From NCBI GenBank assembly GCA_021848385.1, contig JAJZUQ010000021.1, positions 1-45,858 on the forward strand: a stretch of 45,858 bases of DNA, given 5' to 3'. The notes under the pieces are model-generated. The model saw only the letters and a program-made list of their open reading frames with translations. It was not told the origin of the DNA and did not search any database. Shown here one piece after another: positions 8,555-16,471 of this stretch; position 1 is the first letter of the stretch, and the number at the start of each line of letters is the position of its first letter. The translations under genes were made by a program, and so were the position numbers. Source of the stretch: Deltaproteobacteria bacterium. Its GTDB lineage: Bacteria > Desulfobacterota > Desulfuromonadia > Geobacterales > Geobacteraceae.

Positions 8555-8583
8555 AAGATACTATCTTTGCCCCCCTGTCGCAA
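8555..8583 (-). promoter_or_regulatory. Possible promoter of the JAB-DinG gene
   Basis: Read on the minus strand: TTGCGA (8583-8578), 17-base spacer, TATCTT (8560-8555). Transcription would start only a few bases before the ATG at 8545, so the leader would be very short. Moderate match only. Confidence 0.35.
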
Positions 8584-8618
8584 CAGAAAAGGGGCGGTCT
8601 TTCGACCACCCCTTTTCT
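8583..8618 (-). terminator. Strong intrinsic terminator, likely for the c7 cytochrome at 8769-9041
   Basis: A 16-bp stem CAGAAAAGGGGCGGTC / GACCACCCCTTTTCTG (8583-8598 region and 8604-8618) with a short loop and A/T runs within both arms, so it could act in either direction. On the minus strand it reads GGGGTGGTCGAAAGACC, the same core as the terminator at 5377. It lies about 150 bases beyond the cytochrome stop because a palindromic repeat occupies the space between. Confidence 0.8.
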
Positions 8619-8655
8619 GGTTTTCCTTCGTGCCGAAGGCACGCTACGGCACAGT

Positions 8656-8755
8656 AAAAAGCTCCAGATGCAAGGCGCCTTTCCTTTGAGGAGTGAGGCG
8701 TACATCAGTACGCCGCAATGACGAAGAGGGAAGGCAACGCCGCAGATGGACTTTT
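8656..8755. repeat. Dispersed palindromic repeat, family A copy 1
   Basis: About 100 bp of imperfect palindrome. The centre is GGCGTAC-ATCA-GTACGCC (8697-8714). The arms run from AAAAAGCTCCAGATGC on the left to CGCAGATGGACTTTT on the right. Related copies are at 45034-45176 and 45307-45448. It lies between the c7 cytochrome gene and its terminator. Confidence 0.75.
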
Positions 8756-8768
8756 GACGAAGCTGTGC

Positions 8769-9041
8769 TTATTTTTTGTGGCATTCACCGCACTTCGTCG
8801 GCCCCTGCTTCTTCGTCTCATGGCACCCCTTGCAGGTCTTGTGAGCGAAATCCTTGCCGAATCCTTCGATCTTTCCCGGCCCCTTTTCGTGGCAGATCTT
8901 GCAGTCCTTCAGAGTTTCCTGGTGTTGCTTGTGGGGGAAGGTGATGTTGCCGTTTCTGGCCGGCAGGGTGATGGTGTCGGCGGCGAGGGCCAGTCCTGTG
9001 GTGAACAGGGTGAGTGCTACTGCTGCGATGATTCTTTTCAT
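8769..9041 (-). CDS. ppcA: Periplasmic triheme cytochrome c7 (PpcA-type)
   Basis: 90 residues. Signal peptide MKRIIAAVALTLF...ALA, then a ~70-residue mature c7 domain with CKICH, CKGCH and CGECH. It is the closest of the four copies in this window to the PpcA/PpcB type: the mature protein has FPHKQHQ distal histidines and the run GPGKIEGFGK plus GPTKCGECHKK that I remember from G. sulfurreducens PpcA. The start at 9041 is used (AGGAAAC, 5 bases upstream); an in-frame extension to 9113 would destroy the signal peptide. Divergent from a membrane HTH regulator at 9221 with a perfect 11-bp inverted repeat between them, which may be its operator. The exact orthologue name is tentative. Confidence 0.93.
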   Translation of the reverse strand: MKRIIAAVALTLFTTGLALAADTITLPARNGNITFPHKQHQETLKDCKICHEKGPGKIEGFGKDFAHKTCKGCHETKKQGPTKCGECHKK

Positions 9042-9121
9042 GATTTGTTTCCTTTCGCAAAAAGAGTTGGATGGGTCATCCGTTGAGATAGAAAGTACCA
9101 CGCTTTTCCCCATTCCGCCAT

Positions 9122-9151
9122 CGACATCGGGTTATTTACGACCCGATGTCG
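9122..9151. promoter_or_regulatory. Perfect 11-bp inverted repeat, candidate operator
   Basis: CGACATCGGGT (9122-9132) and ACCCGATGTCG (9141-9151) form a perfect inverted repeat separated by 8 bases. It lies in the 179-base gap between the divergent c7 cytochrome gene and the HTH regulator gene. No T-run follows on either strand, so it does not look like a terminator; a dimeric regulator site is the more natural reading. Confidence 0.5.
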
Positions 9152-9220
9152 GGTTCCGGCCGGAGACACTTCCACGAAAAAAAAGAGGGAATCTGTAATA
9201 TTTCTGCTAAAATGGGGGCC

Positions 9221-10141
9221 ATGAATGAAATCAGCGACAAACCGGAAAAGAACTCCCCCCCGGCGGTTGCCGTCGACGGCAGCAGCGTCAAGAGCATCCG
9301 GGAGACCAAAAAACTGACCCAGCTCTACGTGGCAAACGTGGTCGGGGTGACCACCGATACCATTTCACGCTGGGAAAACAACCGATACCCCACCATAAAA
9401 CGGGACAACGCGGAAAAACTGGCTACCGCCCTTGAGGTTCCCCTCGCCGAGATCCTGCGCCGGGAAGAGGAGCCCTCTCTCCCGGAAGAAGAGCCCTCCC
9501 CCCAACAGCCACCCCCACGGCGTCGTTGGCTGTTGGTTATCCTGCTGATTACGGTGGTACTGGTAACGGCCTTGCTGCTGCTACGCCCAACCACAACAGC
9601 CCCTGCGGCTGTCAGATGGATCCCCCATTTCGGAGCACCGGGAGAGGTCATCCCCGTTCAGATCAAGGTGCTGCGCCGGGAAGCCGGCACGGGTGGTATC
9701 ATCATCAGGGCTCAGCTCCCCGCCGGCTGGCAACTGGTAAACGCCATTCCCCGGCCATCGACAGGCCAATCATCGAGCGGTGAACTGAAATGGCTCCTCC
9801 CTGGTGGCAGCGAGACCGTCACCATTTCCTGCACGGTACGGATTCCACAGGACGCTCCCCTCGATTCGACGGCATCGTTTACCGGCAAGGTGGTGATGCA
9901 GCGTGGCGACTCAACCCGCACGGAAGCCATCGGCGGAGCGAGCACGATCACGATCAACGGCCGGCACTGGGCGGATACGAACGGTGACGGCAGGATTGAC
10001 GACAACGAAATCATGCCCGCCTATTACCTGACCGAGGAGATGAAGGGGCTCGGCCTCGATTGGCAGACCATCGAGGCTATCTGGAGCGGCAAAGGATACA
10101 CGTGGGACAAAACGCGGCAGGAGTTCGTGATAACCAAGTGA
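9221..10141 (+). CDS. Membrane-anchored XRE-family regulator with C-terminal EF-hand/dockerin-like loop
   Basis: 306 residues. Residues 20-80 form an XRE (Cro/CI) helix-turn-helix: TQLYVANVVGVTTDTISRWE with a following NAEKLATALEVPLAEIL. An acidic and proline-rich linker precedes one transmembrane helix (about 102-122). The rest is outside the cytoplasm: a beta-rich domain (130-245) resembling cohesin or adhesin-type sandwiches, then DTNGDGRIDDNE (252-263), which fits the 12-position EF-hand calcium loop. The layout parallels RodZ-like and other one-component membrane regulators. Two ATGs are possible (9212 and 9221); 9221 has GGGGG just upstream. Divergent from a PpcA-type cytochrome. Target and signal are unknown. 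Confidence 0.8.
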   Translation: MNEISDKPEKNSPPAVAVDGSSVKSIRETKKLTQLYVANVVGVTTDTISRWENNRYPTIKRDNAEKLATALEVPLAEILRREEEPSLPEEEPSPQQPPPRRRWLLVILLITVVLVTALLLLRPTTTAPAAVRWIPHFGAPGEVIPVQIKVLRREAGTGGIIIRAQLPAGWQLVNAIPRPSTGQSSSGELKWLLPGGSETVTISCTVRIPQDAPLDSTASFTGKVVMQRGDSTRTEAIGGASTITINGRHWADTNGDGRIDDNEIMPAYYLTEEMKGLGLDWQTIEAIWSGKGYTWDKTRQEFVITK

Positions 10142-10171
10142 AATAATGACGCGATAGGAAAGGAATTTCGA

Positions 10172-10198
10172 GGCGGGGAGCGATCCCCGCCTTTTTTT
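10172..10198 (+). terminator. Intrinsic terminator after the membrane XRE regulator
   Basis: GGCGGGG / CCCCGCC stem with a 6-base loop (AGCGAT) and a run of seven T. Only the plus-strand direction has the T tail, so it does not serve nuoN on the other strand. Confidence 0.9.
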
Positions 10199-10241
10199 AT
10201 TGAATATTCAATAATAGTAATCAGTGAGTGCGGGCGGAATC

Positions 10242-10390
10242 TCGTCCGTTTCGGTCGATCCCTCCGCTGCGGACCTTGACCGGTGCCCGTTCTGACCGGC
10301 CATGATGTAATTTGCAGCCCACATACACAAGATCACTTTCGGCGAGTGTCCGCTGCCGCTCGGACTCTTCCCTTCACTCCCGAGACTCCA
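10242..10390 (+). repeat. Dispersed ~150-bp repeat, copy 1 (second copy inverted at 42856-43000)
   Basis: Two blocks match the minus strand of 42856-43000: a TCCG.T.CGGTCG..CC...CGCTGCGGA block, and CTTTCGGCGAGTGTCCGC-TGCCGCTCGG followed by CTTCCCTTCACTCCCGAG with few mismatches. It lies downstream of nuoN and carries no convincing ORF. Confidence 0.6.
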
Positions 10391-10428
10391 CCCACACTCA
10401 CTTTCCGATCGTCTTCGTTGTTGTCTGG

Positions 10429-11838
10429 TCAGTTAAGGGCCGCTTCGATAACCGCCATGAGGGGTGCTGGATAGATCCCGAGCAGAAGAATGGTAAAGGA
10501 GGCGACTGCAAGTGGAACGATCTCGAACGGGGTCGGCGGGTTAGCGGTTATCTCTGCCGTGGCGGGGCTGAGGTAGAGGTTGACCACCACCCGCAGGTAA
10601 AAATAGACCGACACCGCTGCGGTGAGGATGCCGAAAATGGCCAGCAGCGGTTCACCACCCCGGAGGGCGGCGGCGAAGACGAAGAATTTCCCCATGAACC
10701 CGCCGGTGGGGGGGATCCCCGCCAGGGCGAAGAGGGCGAGGGCCAGGACGCCGGCGGTAAAGGGTCGAGCGTAGCCGAGACCGCGGTATTCTTCGATGCT
10801 TTCCAGGTCGTCCTTGGCACTCAGGGAGGCAATGGCACCGAAGGCGGCCAGATTCATGGCGGTGTAGAGCATCACGTAGAAAGCAGCCGCTCCATACCCC
10901 TCCCGGCTGCCGGTGAGGAGCGCCAGAGCGACGTACCCCATCTGGGCGATGGACGAATAGGCCAGGAGCCGCTTGATGCTCTGCTGGCGCAGTGCCGCAA
11001 GATTCCCCACCGCCATGGAGAGGAGGGCAAGGCACCAGAGGGGGGCATGCAGCGCCGGAATGAGGCCGGCCGGCCGGAGGAGGAAAATGAGAAAAAGGAC
11101 GGCCGCCCCCTTGGAACCGGTGGAGAGGAAGGCGACCACCGGCGGGGGGGCCCCCTGGTAGACGTCGGGGGTCCAGAGGTGTGCCGGGACGAGTGACATC
11201 TTGAAGGCAGCCCCCGCCAGGATGAACCCCCACCCGGCAAGCGCCAGCGGGCGGCCACCAACGCTCCGTGCCGCCGCCGACATAGCCGGCACTATCTCCA
11301 GCGTTCCGGTGGCAGCGTAGATGAGTGCGATGCCGAAGGCGAGGAAGGCGGCGGAGATGGCGCCGAGGAGCAGATACTTGAGCCCCGCCTCGGCTCCCCT
11401 GCTGCTGCCGGTATCCATGGCGACCAGAATGTAGAAGGCGAAGGTGAGCGCCTCCAAGCCAAGAAAGAGGGTAAGAAGGGTAGTGGCGGCACTGAGCACC
11501 GTCATGCCGAAGACGGCAAAGAGGATGGTGGCCGGGTATTCCTCTCCCCGTATGCCGCGCCGTTCGTTGAAATCATGGGAGAGGAGGAGCGTCGCCGCCC
11601 CGGCAAGGGCGAAAAGGACCATGAAGATGCGCGCCAGCGGAGTCAGCGCCACCCCGATCTGTGGGGCAACCGCAACGGGAGGAAACTGCACTGTCCAGAG
11701 AGCAGCGCCGAGACAAGTCGTCACCCCCACCGTGGTCAGATAACGCCCCGGGGCAACTGCCCCCAGCAGAAGCACCAGTACGCTGCCGCAGGCGATAATG
11801 AGAATCGGCATGATTGTCCAGAGATCGGCTATCGACAC
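10429..11838 (-). CDS. nuoN: NADH-quinone oxidoreductase subunit N
   Basis: 469 residues, a multi-pass antiporter-like subunit of Complex I (proton-pumping membrane arm). Hydrophobic helices run throughout. The Proton_antipo_M core is recognisable: SLVPAHLWTPDVYQGAPPPV, the lysine-bearing QQSIKRLLAYSSIAQMGYVAL and the PPTGGFMGKFFVF stretch. GTG start (11838) with GGTGA upstream. Last gene of the nuo locus. A 174-base gap upstream, between it and nuoM, holds a remnant of a GxxExxY-family gene inside inverted repeats. No terminator with a T tail is visible on the minus strand downstream. Confidence 0.95.
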   Translation of the reverse strand: MSIADLWTIMPILIIACGSVLVLLLGAVAPGRYLTTVGVTTCLGAALWTVQFPPVAVAPQIGVALTPLARIFMVLFALAGAATLLLSHDFNERRGIRGEEYPATILFAVFGMTVLSAATTLLTLFLGLEALTFAFYILVAMDTGSSRGAEAGLKYLLLGAISAAFLAFGIALIYAATGTLEIVPAMSAAARSVGGRPLALAGWGFILAGAAFKMSLVPAHLWTPDVYQGAPPPVVAFLSTGSKGAAVLFLIFLLRPAGLIPALHAPLWCLALLSMAVGNLAALRQQSIKRLLAYSSIAQMGYVALALLTGSREGYGAAAFYVMLYTAMNLAAFGAIASLSAKDDLESIEEYRGLGYARPFTAGVLALALFALAGIPPTGGFMGKFFVFAAALRGGEPLLAIFGILTAAVSVYFYLRVVVNLYLSPATAEITANPPTPFEIVPLAVASFTILLLGIYPAPLMAVIEAALN

Positions 11839-11857
11839 AATTTCACCATTCTATTTA

Positions 11858-12007
11858 CCACAGAGGGCACGGAGGTTTCTCAGAGGATAACCCGTTTTAT
11901 TCCGTCGCGCAGATGAACGACGTTGAAATTCATCAACAACCCCAATTTCTTGCCACTTAACTTCAAATATGACAACAACGTTTTCCCTCTGAGCCCTCTG
12001 TGGTTAA
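11858..12007 (-). pseudogene. Remnant of a GxxExxY-family gene inside an inverted-repeat element
   Basis: The minus strand reads, before a stop at 11880-11882, a peptide with [20 protein letters not shown] followed by [11 protein letters not shown]. This is the C-terminal end typical of GxxExxY proteins (PD-(D/E)XK-like family). The N-terminal two thirds are missing and there is no start. The fragment is bounded by near-perfect inverted repeats: CCACAGAGGGCACGGAGG at 11858-11875 and CCCTCTGAGCCCTCTGTGG at 11985-12003. The element fills the nuoN-nuoM gap. Relic of a mobile or repeat-associated gene. Confidence 0.7.
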
Positions 12008-12012
12008 CGCTT

Positions 12013-13488
12013 TTAATTTCCCGTCAGCAGCGCCACCGGCACCTTGAGCAGGTCGAGGAGCGGCGACGGGTGGACCCCCAGGCAGATGGCTGTCAGCGCC
12101 AGCACCGCCAGGATCGACCCTTCCCGGAGGGAAAGGTCGGGGAGAGTCAGGGGGCGGCGCTCTTCCACGAACAGCACCTGCTGCACCAACCGGACCGTGT
12201 AGATGAGGGGCAAGACGATGCCGACGAAGGCGATCACCACCGCCACGGGGGTGACCCGGAAGGCCCCGGCCAGGATGAGAAACTCGCCGACGAAGTTGTT
12301 GAGCCCCGGCAGCCCCGCCGACGCCATGGAGAAGAGAAGGAAGAAGAAGGCGAGCATCGGTGCCTTCCCCCAGACCCCGCCGTAGGCAGCAATCTCCCGC
12401 GTATCGGTCCGCTCGTCCAGCATCCCCACCAGGGCAAAGAGGGCGCCGGTGGTTATGCCGTGGTTCACCATCTGGAGCACGGCGCCGGAGAGCGCCACGG
12501 GTGACCAGGCGGCGATGCCGAGGGCCACGAATCCCATGTGGCCGACGCTGGAGTAGGCGACAAGCCGCTTCATATCCTCTTGGGCATAGGCGACCCAGGA
12601 ACCGTAGACGATGCCGATGACGGCCAGCGTGATGAGGAGCGGGGTGACCGTAGCGGCCGCCGAGGGGAACAGGGGGTAGCCGAAGCGGATCAGGCCGTAG
12701 GCACCTGTCTTCAGGAGCAGCCCGGCCAGGATAACGCTTCCGGCGGTGGGGGCGTCGGTATGGGCGTCGGGGAGCCAGGTATGGAGTGGAAATACCGGCA
12801 CCTTGATGGCGAAGGCAAAGAGAAAGGCGCCGAAGAGCCAGAGGGCTGTGCCGGGATCAAGATTGGTGCCGATCAGCTCATGGAGGGCAAAGGTATAATT
12901 ACCCCGTTGGGCTCCGTGGATGAGGTAGATACCGATGATGGCCATGAGCATGAGGAGTGAGCCGGTCATGGTGTAGATGAAGAACTTGACCGCCGAGTAG
13001 ATGCGCCGGCCGTGCCCCCAGATACCGATGAGGAAGAACATGGGGATCAGCATCACTTCCCAGAAAAGGTAGAAGAGGAACAAGTCCAGCGCCAGGAAGA
13101 CCCCCATGATCCCGCTCTCCATGACGAGCAGCATGAGGTAGTGGAGCGGCACCCGCTGGGAGATCCCCCGCCAGGAAACGAGCATGGCGAGCAGCGTGAT
13201 GAAAGCGGTGAGGACGACCAGCAGCAGACTGATCCCGTCCATCCCCAGGGTGTAGCGGATGCCGAACCGTTCGATCCAGGGGAAGTCCTCCAGCAGGAAA
13301 AAGCCGGGCAGCCGGGTCGTCCCCGCAGGCGGTGCCACCAGGAGCCATGCCGCCAGCAGCAGCTCCACACCGGCAAACCCGATGGCGGTCACCTTCGCCC
13401 ACCGGTCACGACGCCAGAATGCCAGCAGGATCAGAGCACCAGCCAGAGGAAGGAAGATGAGTGTAGTGAGGAGGTAGTTGGCGGCCAT
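12013..13488 (-). CDS. nuoM: NADH-quinone oxidoreductase subunit M
   Basis: 491 residues from the ATG at 13488, which overlaps the nuoL stop (TGATG) and has GGGGAG 7 bases upstream; an ATG six bases earlier would leave almost no spacing. Antiporter-like membrane subunit of Complex I. Seen motifs: [20 protein letters not shown] early on, the glutamate-bearing [56 protein letters not shown] with the conserved lysine, and [15 protein letters not shown]. All features needed for a functional proton channel seem present. Coupled to nuoL; separated from nuoN by the GxxExxY remnant. Confidence 0.95.
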   Translation of the reverse strand: MAANYLLTTLIFLPLAGALILLAFWRRDRWAKVTAIGFAGVELLLAAWLLVAPPAGTTRLPGFFLLEDFPWIERFGIRYTLGMDGISLLLVVLTAFITLLAMLVSWRGISQRVPLHYLMLLVMESGIMGVFLALDLFLFYLFWEVMLIPMFFLIGIWGHGRRIYSAVKFFIYTMTGSLLMLMAIIGIYLIHGAQRGNYTFALHELIGTNLDPGTALWLFGAFLFAFAIKVPVFPLHTWLPDAHTDAPTAGSVILAGLLLKTGAYGLIRFGYPLFPSAAATVTPLLITLAVIGIVYGSWVAYAQEDMKRLVAYSSVGHMGFVALGIAAWSPVALSGAVLQMVNHGITTGALFALVGMLDERTDTREIAAYGGVWGKAPMLAFFFLLFSMASAGLPGLNNFVGEFLILAGAFRVTPVAVVIAFVGIVLPLIYTVRLVQQVLFVEERRPLTLPDLSLREGSILAVLALTAICLGVHPSPLLDLLKVPVALLTGN

Positions 13489-15434
13489 CACCATACTCCC
13501 CACGCCAGCCACCCCAGGATCAGCGCCAGCCCGGCGGCGAAGCTCGTGATGTAGAGCGAAACCCGGCCGGTGGTCCAGTTGCCGCACCGTTCTCCGGTTC
13601 GGGCGATGCCGTCGGCCAGCCGATCCAGGGAGTCGTCGATGACTCCCTCGTCGATCCGCGTCCAGAGGAAGCGGGAAATTGTCTCGTAGGGGCGGATGAA
13701 GAGGAAACGGTAGAGGCCATCCAGGTACCAGCCATTGAGGAGAAATGCCGTAACTCCCGCCGGCTCCGCTTCCGCCGCCGCAAGCCGCTCGGCACGGTGG
13801 ACGCCGTATCGATAGTGGGCCACGGCAAGGCCCGCCAGCGCAACGAGTGCAGCTATTCCCTGGAGAACAATCTCCTCACCGTGGGAAACCTTTGCTCCGG
13901 CCGTCATCAGGAACTCACCGAGCCATCCCTTCGTCAGATACTCCGGCAGATTGAGGATACCGCCGAAAAGCCCGAGCAGCGCCAAGGGGATGAGGGTCAC
14001 CTCCATAACTGCCGGCAGCACTGATCTCCCTCCCCCTTGATGGGTGAGGGTTGGCTGGGTGCCCTCCCCCATGCCCCCTCCCATAAAGGGAGGGGGTGTT
14101 TTTGCGGGAAGAGGTTCAGATATATGTTCCCCCCCGAACACCAGGTAGACCATCCGGAAGGTGTAGATGGAGGTGAGGAGCGCGGTGAGGAGGCCCAGGA
14201 GGTAGAGCCCGCCATACAACGCTCCTCCCTTCTCCCATGCTGCCAGGAGAATGGCGTCCTTGCTGAAGAACCCCCCCGTGAGGGGAATGCCGGCAAGACA
14301 GAGGGCACCAGCCAGGAACGGCCAGTAGGTGCGCGGCAGGCTCGTGCGCAGCCCACCCATCCGGAAGATGTCCTGTTCGTGGTGGAGGGCGGTTATGACA
14401 CAGCCGGCCCCCAGGAAGAGGAGCGCCTTGAAGAAGGCGTGAACGAGGAGGTGGAAAGTGGCGGCGGTGATGGCGCCGCAGCCGACTCCGAGCATCATGA
14501 AGCCGATCTGGCTGATGGTGGAGTAGGCGAGCACCCGTTTCAGGTCCCGCTGGGCCAAGGCGCAGGTGGCGGCGTAGAAGGCGGTGAGACCGCCCGTCAG
14601 GGCAATGGCCGCCTGGACCGTGGTCGAAATGCCGATGAGGGGGAACATCCGGGCAAGAAGATAGACCCCGGCGGTCACCATGGTGGCGGCGTGGATCTGG
14701 GCGGAAACGGGGGTCGGGCCAGCCATGGCGTCGGGAAGCCAGACGGTGAGGGGGAGTTGGGCCGATTTCCCCATGGCGCCGATGAGGAGGAGCAGGCCGA
14801 GGCCGGTGATCACCCCGGCCGGCATGAGAAACCCCATGCCGTTCAGCTCGGTAAGGGAGACCGTGTGGAAGAGCTGGAACATCCAGACGATGGCGATGCC
14901 GAAGGCGGTGTCGCCGATCCGCGTCACGATGAACGCCTTGCGGCCGGCGGTGGCGTTCTTCTCCTCCCGGTACCAGAAGCCGATGAGGGCGTAGGAGCAG
15001 AAGCCGACCCCCTCCCATCCCAGGTAGAGGAGCGGCAGGTTCTCCGCCAGCACCAGCACGAGCATGGCGAAGACGAACAGGTTAAGGAGCGCAAAGAAGC
15101 GGGCGTAGCAGGGGTCGTCGGCCATGTAGCCGACGGCGTAGACATGGATCAGGCCGCAGACAAAGGTGATCATCAGGACCATCACCAGCGACAGGGGATC
15201 GAGATAGAGGGTGATCGGCGCCTGGAAATCGAATGCCGCCAGCCAGGAGGCAATCTCCACCTTTACCGGCCCCCGGTAGGCGGCAAGGGTCAGGAGCGAG
15301 AAGCCGAACGCCCCCCACACCACGCCGCAGGCAAGGGTTTCCGCCAGGCGGCGCGGCAGTTTCCGGCCGAAGAGAGCATTCACCACACCCCCCAGAAGGG
15401 GGAGGATGAGTATGAGCGCGAGGTAGAGTTTCAT
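13488..15434 (-). CDS. nuoL: NADH-quinone oxidoreductase subunit L, with an in-frame repeat insertion
   Basis: 648 residues. Terminal antiporter-like subunit of Complex I: LYLGWEGVGFCSYALIGFW, LPLTVWLPDAMAGPTPVSA, AQRDLKRVLAYSTISQIGFM and GIPLTGGFFSKDAIL are all visible, and a long C-terminal region fits the lateral helix. Residues about 445-470 (KTPPPFMGGGMGEGTQPTLT...GGGR) are not NuoL-like. They are encoded by a palindromic GC-rich repeat at 14026-14098 that entered in frame in a variable loop before LLGLFGGILNLPEYL. The ORF stays open, so the subunit is probably made with the extra loop. The ribosome site is poor. Upstream gap to nuoK holds another palindrome. Confidence 0.93.
   Translation of the reverse strand: MKLYLALILILPLLGGVVNALFGRKLPRRLAETLACGVVWGAFGFSLLTLAAYRGPVKVEIASWLAAFDFQAPITLYLDPLSLVMVLMITFVCGLIHVYAVGYMADDPCYARFFALLNLFVFAMLVLVLAENLPLLYLGWEGVGFCSYALIGFWYREEKNATAGRKAFIVTRIGDTAFGIAIVWMFQLFHTVSLTELNGMGFLMPAGVITGLGLLLLIGAMGKSAQLPLTVWLPDAMAGPTPVSAQIHAATMVTAGVYLLARMFPLIGISTTVQAAIALTGGLTAFYAATCALAQRDLKRVLAYSTISQIGFMMLGVGCGAITAATFHLLVHAFFKALLFLGAGCVITALHHEQDIFRMGGLRTSLPRTYWPFLAGALCLAGIPLTGGFFSKDAILLAAWEKGGALYGGLYLLGLLTALLTSIYTFRMVYLVFGGEHISEPLPAKTPPPFMGGGMGEGTQPTLTHQGGGRSVLPAVMEVTLIPLALLGLFGGILNLPEYLTKGWLGEFLMTAGAKVSHGEEIVLQGIAALVALAGLAVAHYRYGVHRAERLAAAEAEPAGVTAFLLNGWYLDGLYRFLFIRPYETISRFLWTRIDEGVIDDSLDRLADGIARTGERCGNWTTGRVSLYITSFAAGLALILGWLAWGVW
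14026..14098. repeat. GC-rich palindromic repeat inserted in frame within nuoL
   Basis: Contains CCCCCTCCC-ATAAA-GGGAGGGGG (14074-14096), a perfect 9-bp hairpin, followed leftward by CCCTCCCCC...GGGTGAGGG segments ending CTCCCTCCCCC (14026-14036). It resembles the intergenic CCCTC-rich repeats seen in many Geobacter genomes and translates into a Gly/Pro-rich loop. Confidence 0.75.
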
Positions 15435-15453
15435 TCAGAACCGTAAAACCTTG

Positions 15454-15559
15454 AATGGGACACGGTACAGGCGAAAAAATCGGATCAAATCGGATCAGAA
15501 ATCAAAATCATATGGTTACTGTTTGATCCGCTTTTTCAGATGTGATCCGCGTCCCATTT
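15454..15559. repeat. Palindromic element between nuoL and nuoK
   Basis: Terminal arms AATGGGACACGG (15454-15465) and CCGCGTCCCATTT (15547-15559) are inverted copies. Inside, CGGATCAAATCGGATCA (15481-15497) is mirrored by TTTGATCCG (15522-15530) and TGTGATCCG (15541-15549). The 167-base nuoK-nuoL gap contains nothing else recognisable. Confidence 0.65.
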
Positions 15560-15601
15560 CCTTTTGTTTTTTCTCTGTGCCTCTAAATCCTTGTTGCAGA
15601 C

Positions 15602-15910
15602 TTATCCTTTGAGATCACTGAATTCATCCACATTCACCGTCTTCTTCCGCCGGTGCAGGTAGACCACCAGGGCCAGGGCCAGGGAGACCTCGGCTGAAGT
15701 CATGGCCATGATCATGAGGGCAAACACCTGACCGTCTGCCATCCCCCACCGCGCCGCTCCCCCGACGAAGGCGAGCATGGCGGCATTGAGCATGATTTCG
15801 ATGCCGATGAGGAGCATGATGACATTCGACCGCCAGACCATGACGCAGACGAGCCCCAGGGCGAAGAGAATGGCGGCGAGGATGAGCACGTGTTCCAGGG
15901 GGACTATCAC
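15602..15910 (-). CDS. nuoK: NADH-quinone oxidoreductase subunit K
   Basis: 102 residues with three transmembrane helices, the smallest membrane subunit of Complex I. VPLEHVLILAAILFALGLV begins helix 1; the conserved glutamates are in IGIEIMLNAAMLAF and in the MTSAEVSLALALVVYLHR segment. The start is GTG at 15910, overlapping the nuoJ TGA (GTGA) with GGGAGGCGAC upstream; the in-frame extension to 16120 is just nuoJ read in another frame. Confidence 0.93.
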   Translation of the reverse strand: MIVPLEHVLILAAILFALGLVCVMVWRSNVIMLLIGIEIMLNAAMLAFVGGAARWGMADGQVFALMIMAMTSAEVSLALALVVYLHRRKKTVNVDEFSDLKG

Positions 15911-16392
15911 CGTCGCCTCCCTAAATACAATGCGCCAACCAGGGCAAACAGCAGCTGCATGGAGATGATTTCCACGGCGATGCCGTACTTCTGGAACAGT
16001 GCCCTGCCAAACTCCCGTACGCCGATGACGGGAGCACCCCCCGGCGATGGCACCTCGCTGGACGCAGCCAGGGCGATGACCGCGCCGGCGACAACCGCTC
16101 CCAGGACGAGCGCCGGCCACCAGTCACCCATGCCGGGACGGACGGCCTTTTCCGGATGTCCCAGGTCGAGCATCATGATGACGAAGAGGAACAGGACCAT
16201 GATGGCGCCGGCATAGATGATCACCTCGAACACCGCCACCAGCGGCGCACCGAGGAGATAGAAGACCACCGCAAGAGCAAAGAAGGAGGTGACCAGATAG
16301 GCAATGGCATGCACCGCATGCTTCTCCGTGATGGCGAAGATGGTGGCGATGACCGCCACGGCGGCCAGTATGTAGAAGAGAATCTGTTCCAT
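15907..16392 (-). CDS. nuoJ: NADH-quinone oxidoreductase subunit J
   Basis: 161 residues with five hydrophobic helices. HAIAYLVTSFFALAVVFYLL and FEVIIYAGAIMVLFLFVIMM are the signature helices of NuoJ, the latter being the kinked TM3 region that gates coupling in Complex I. ATG start at 16392. Stop overlaps the GTG of nuoK by four bases. The 79-base gap upstream to nuoI holds short AAAAGT/AAAAAGT repeats. Confidence 0.93.
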   Translation of the reverse strand: MEQILFYILAAVAVIATIFAITEKHAVHAIAYLVTSFFALAVVFYLLGAPLVAVFEVIIYAGAIMVLFLFVIMMLDLGHPEKAVRPGMGDWWPALVLGAVVAGAVIALAASSEVPSPGGAPVIGVREFGRALFQKYGIAVEIISMQLLFALVGALYLGRRR

Positions 16393-16471
16393 AATCTGTG
16401 AAAAGTAAAAAGTAAAAAGTGAAAAGAACCGGACGTCAGTTCACCTTTCCCTTTTCACTAGTTACTGGTTT

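Noticed and set aside
16399-16470. AAAAGT tandem units between nuoJ and nuoI as a regulatory array
   Set aside because: Short, simple and common in intergenic DNA; no symmetry or spacing that suggests a binding site.
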